A stretch of DNA of 64,000 bases from Rhynchopus sp. YZ270_cl-10 (taxonomy: Eukaryota > Euglenozoa > Diplonemea > Diplonemida > Diplonemidae), in the NCBI GenBank assembly GCA_964035575.1, contig OZ037858.1, positions 124,001 to 188,000 of the forward strand, in the 5' to 3' direction. This document shows positions 61,605-64,000 of this stretch, piece by piece. The notes beneath the pieces were generated by a model. The model was not told where the DNA came from. It ran no database searches and saw only the letters and a program-made list of their open reading frames with translations. Position 1 is the stretch's first letter, and every line of letters begins with the position of its first letter. Position numbers and translations under genes: made by a program.

Positions 61605-63095
61605 TAGGTAGGAGGGGTGTGTACCTGAAGGTGGTGTGGTTTTGGGTACGTAGCAAAGAAGGAAGGAAGGAACAAAGTGGGGTAATGAGTTCTGTTCTTG
61701 TTTGCAAGTTCGTCTCACGTAAACAGAGGCCAATATGACTGCCTCTTAACTCAATTTGTAGAACAACAAAAAGGTCGACATCAATACAAGTGTGCCAGAC
61801 CATCAACGAGAAAATGTCAAAGCAAGACACACAGTCTAGTCTGTACCGAAAGTGAGGGGGGGATGAAAAGGGAAGAGGGTGTGCAAAAGAAGATCTGCCC
61901 TGTGTTAAAGCGAGCGAGCGAGCCATCCAAGGACTGGGTTGGCTGTGTGTGTGGCCCTGCTGTTGTTTCTTTCGCAGGACACACAGCCACCCTATTTTCC
62001 TGTGGGAACACCCGCCGCTTTTCACACAGGCGCTGAAACCATGTATTTGGAAATAGCCAAATGGCGTGGGCACAAAAGAGAATTGAATAAAAGAAACAAG
62101 AGGGTGTCTTTGAAACAAACCAACGACACCAACAGGCCCACATCCGTAGGATAAAGGCATGTGTGCGGGTGCATACTTGATTGCAAACAGAAAGGTGCTG
62201 TGAGACAGTGTGTGTCTATGAAGCTGTCTTTTGTGGAGAAGCTGTTATCTCTCAGGCCTCTGTGTTCGCATTCTCAAATAGCAAACCCGCAGCAGAACAG
62301 GTTGGGACAGGTGACAAACGTCGCCTTGAACACAAAGGTGTGAAAGGGGGAATGGGACGACGGGCAGAGCCGTCTATGTTTATTCTGATGATTCCGAATT
62401 CATTAAATTTGTATTATTCTCCAGTCCAACATCAACGTCACAAACGCAGCCCGCTAGGCGAGCTAACAAGGGTTTGTTGTTTGAACTAAGCAAAAAAGCG
62501 GAAAGCTTGGCAGATGCATGTGCCTGGGGGCACACACAATATTTGTCAAAGAGCCATGCCTAGGAAAAATTAGTTGTGAGTGTTGTGTCCTTCCTCATCC
62601 TCACCTGGTACCTAGAACCAACGAGGTGCCTTGAGGGGAAGTCACACAACAGCAAACAAAACAAAACAAACAGAGGAAGGAAAAGGCATGTGGAATATGA
62701 AAGGAAAATGAAAATGAAAACACGACGGCACATCACAAACGCAGCTCGCCAGGCAAGCTGAGAAGGGTCGGTAGATGAACCAAGCAAAAAGAGAGAAAGC
62801 TTCGCAGACGAATGGGCCTCACACACACGGCACACAATATTTGGCAAAACAGCCATGTCAACAAGTTGTATGTGTTGTGTCCTTCCTCACCTGGAACCTA
62901 GAACCAACTAGGTGCCTGAGGAAGTCACACAACAGCAAACAAAACAGAAATAGAAATAGAGTGAAGTTGATAACGCGCAGGCGCCTCTTGGATGCAGGGC
63001 GTGAATAAAATGTATGTGTAATGTGGAAATTGAAAAACGAAGCTTAAAACACGCAGAACAACCGTGTTTGTGATGCAGACACATGCCCGCCACCC
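61605..63095. other. Spacer with a local tandem duplication
   Basis: About 1.5 kb, no supported ORF. It contains the two-copy repeat at 62431-62950 and, at 62960-63010, a motif shared with 50541-50590. Confidence 0.5.
62431..62950. repeat. Imperfect tandem duplication, two units of about 220-240 bp
   Basis: Units 62431-62667 and 62732-62950 share CACAAACGCAGC, CACACAATATTTG, GTTGTGTCCTTCCTCA and GTCACACAACAGCAAACA in the same order. In minus sense each holds a hairpin with outer arms CCTCA/TGAGG and inner arms ACCTAG/CTAGGT (one mismatch in the left unit) around TTGGTT. Confidence 0.75.
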
Positions 63096-64000
63096 TCAGT
63101 GCGACAGGTTCTCCTTAGGCACGTACTGATTCACGCCATTCGGCAGCGTCCAGTCCAGCTTCAGGGTAGCCTTGCTCACATGTTCGAAGTAGTGGATCTT
63201 CAGGTCGTGCAGGCCTGCAGACAGCTGCAACGTCACCGACACGCTGGTTACCGCATGCACGCCGCGGTTCTCCATCACGAGCTCACCATCCAACCACAGC
63301 AGTGCCCCGTCGCTCGACCTCATGCGCAGGGTGTACTCCCCAGCAACGTCGACCCTCAGGAAGCCCTCGAAGGTCGCCGCAAAGTCGTCCACCAGACTTG
63401 CGTCAATCCACCTCCAGTGCCTGTTCCGGAAGACCACACGCTCAGACAGAACCACGTGCAGAGGGGTCAGGGCCTCAAAGTCAGGGAAATCCAACATGGT
63501 GCCCGCAGTCTTGTACACAGACGTCGTCAGTCCAGGGAGGGTGCTTGGCGGGAGTGGGACAGGTGTGGCAGAAGGTGCGTTTGTTGCAGGTGCGTCTGTG
63601 GCAGGTGCGTTTGTTGCAGGTGCATTAGTTGCAGGTGCGTTTGTTGCAGGTGCATTAGTTGCAGGTGCGTCTGTGGCAGGTGCATTAGTTGCAGGTACGT
63701 TAGTAGCAGGTGCGTCTGTGGCAGGTGCGTTTGTTGCAGGTGCGTTGGTTGCAGGTGCGTTGGTCGCAGGTGCATCTGTGGCAGGCGCGTTTGTTGCAGG
63801 TGCGTTGGTCGCAGGTGCGTTAGTTGCAGGTGCGTCTGTGGCAGGTGCGTTTGTTGCAGGTGCGTTGGTCGCAGGTGCGTTTGTTGCAGGTGCATCTGTG
63901 GCAGGCGCGTTTGTTGCAGGTGCGTTAGTAGCAGGTGCGTCTGTGGCAGGTGCGTTTGTTGCAGGTGCATCTGTGGCAGGCGCGTTTGTTGCAGGTGCGT
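63096..64000 (-). CDS. PA14-domain surface or secreted protein with pentapeptide stalk, 5' end beyond window
   Basis: The frame is open to the right edge, so the N-terminus and any signal peptide are missing. Residues encoded at 63096-63520 form a PA14 domain, a beta-barrel that often binds carbohydrate: FEGFLRVDVAGEYTLRMRS, DGALLWLDGELV and HDLKIHYFEH are typical. Upstream is a linker (PLPPSTLPGLTT) and then about 28 copies of a PATNA/PATDA pentapeptide reaching the edge, a likely O-glycosylated stalk. The protein ends KENLSH with no visible GPI signal or membrane segment. Adhesion or secreted glycan binding is likely but inferred. Confidence 0.8.
   Translation of the reverse strand, partial: APATNAPATDAPATNAPATDAPATNAPATNAPATDAPATNAPATNAPATNAPATDAPATNAPATNAPATNAPATDAPATNAPATNAPATNAPATDAPATNVPATNAPATDAPATNAPATNAPATNAPATNAPATDAPATNAPSATPVPLPPSTLPGLTTSVYKTAGTMLDFPDFEALTPLHVVLSERVVFRNRHWRWIDASLVDDFAATFEGFLRVDVAGEYTLRMRSSDGALLWLDGELVMENRGVHAVTSVSVTLQLSAGLHDLKIHYFEHVSKATLKLDWTLPNGVNQYVPKENLSH
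63567..64000. repeat. 15-bp coding minisatellite (PATNA/PATDA)
   Basis: Plus-strand unit GCGTTTGTTGCAGGT, varying mostly at the first, second and third codon-equivalent positions that swap Asn for Asp or are silent. At least 28 units, continuing past the window. Confidence 0.9.

Noticed and set aside
62880-62925. tRNA-like B box (GGTTCTAGGT)
   Set aside because: No matching A box or cloverleaf; the bases belong to a simple hairpin in the tandem duplication.
63567-64000. Regular short repeats resembling a CRISPR array
   Set aside because: The units are contiguous 15-mers without spacers and in frame with a PA14 protein; this is a coding minisatellite.

Overview
The window looks like nuclear DNA of a flagellated protist, most likely a euglenozoan (diplonemid, euglenid or free-living kinetoplastid relative). 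Three things suggest this. All 27 gene models lie on the minus strand, giving a 64-kb unidirectional array as expected for polycistronic transcription. The cathepsin L and the class III adenylyl cyclase read like kinetoplastid family members. A GH65 disaccharide phosphorylase of the Euglena trehalose phosphorylase kind is present. Most start codons are preceded by a pyrimidine-rich stretch and a CAG or TAG that could serve as a spliced-leader acceptor, but no spliced-leader gene is visible, so trans-splicing is an inference. I saw no tRNA, rRNA or CRISPR.

Seven genes could be rebuilt across 13 cis-introns by keeping the protein frame and family similarity: cytochrome b5, yippee-like, RNF10-like, primase large subunit, an unknown protein at 39.8-41.1 kb, the GH65 fusion and a PLAC8 protein. 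Twelve of the 13 introns begin GTATG and twelve end ACAG. Lengths run from 44 to 374 nt.

Layout, by coordinate. 0-10 kb: partial membrane protein, tail-anchored cytochrome b5, MoaC, yippee-like zinc protein, an SMG9-like candidate and a large disordered protein. 10-25 kb: membrane-anchored SGNH-like esterase, a tandem pair of secreted RidA-like proteins, RNF10-like E3, an unknown large protein, a CDK11/10-type kinase and the DNA primase large subunit. 25-43 kb: poly(A) polymerase, ankyrin protein, a protein kinase with a long C-terminal region, a coiled-coil protein, a TA-flanked MITE, a membrane adenylyl cyclase and cathepsin L. 43-64 kb: a HAD-GH65-HAD trehalose phosphorylase-type fusion, PLAC8, a secreted TIM-barrel glycosidase-like protein, a TIR element with a 7-bp target duplication, an AA10 LPMO with two CBM1-like modules, and a PA14 surface or secreted protein with a long PATNA/PATDA stalk.

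Together, the secreted LPMO, glycosidase-like, PA14, cathepsin and SGNH proteins fit a phagotrophic or osmotrophic free-living cell that digests polysaccharide and protein.

The least explained feature is a family of about 17 short stem-loops in introns and intergenic spacers. They are all in the same orientation relative to transcription. Many share an ACGAGAG loop and a 3' tail close to CATCTTAYMAACTTTT, which resembles a branch point plus pyrimidine tract.
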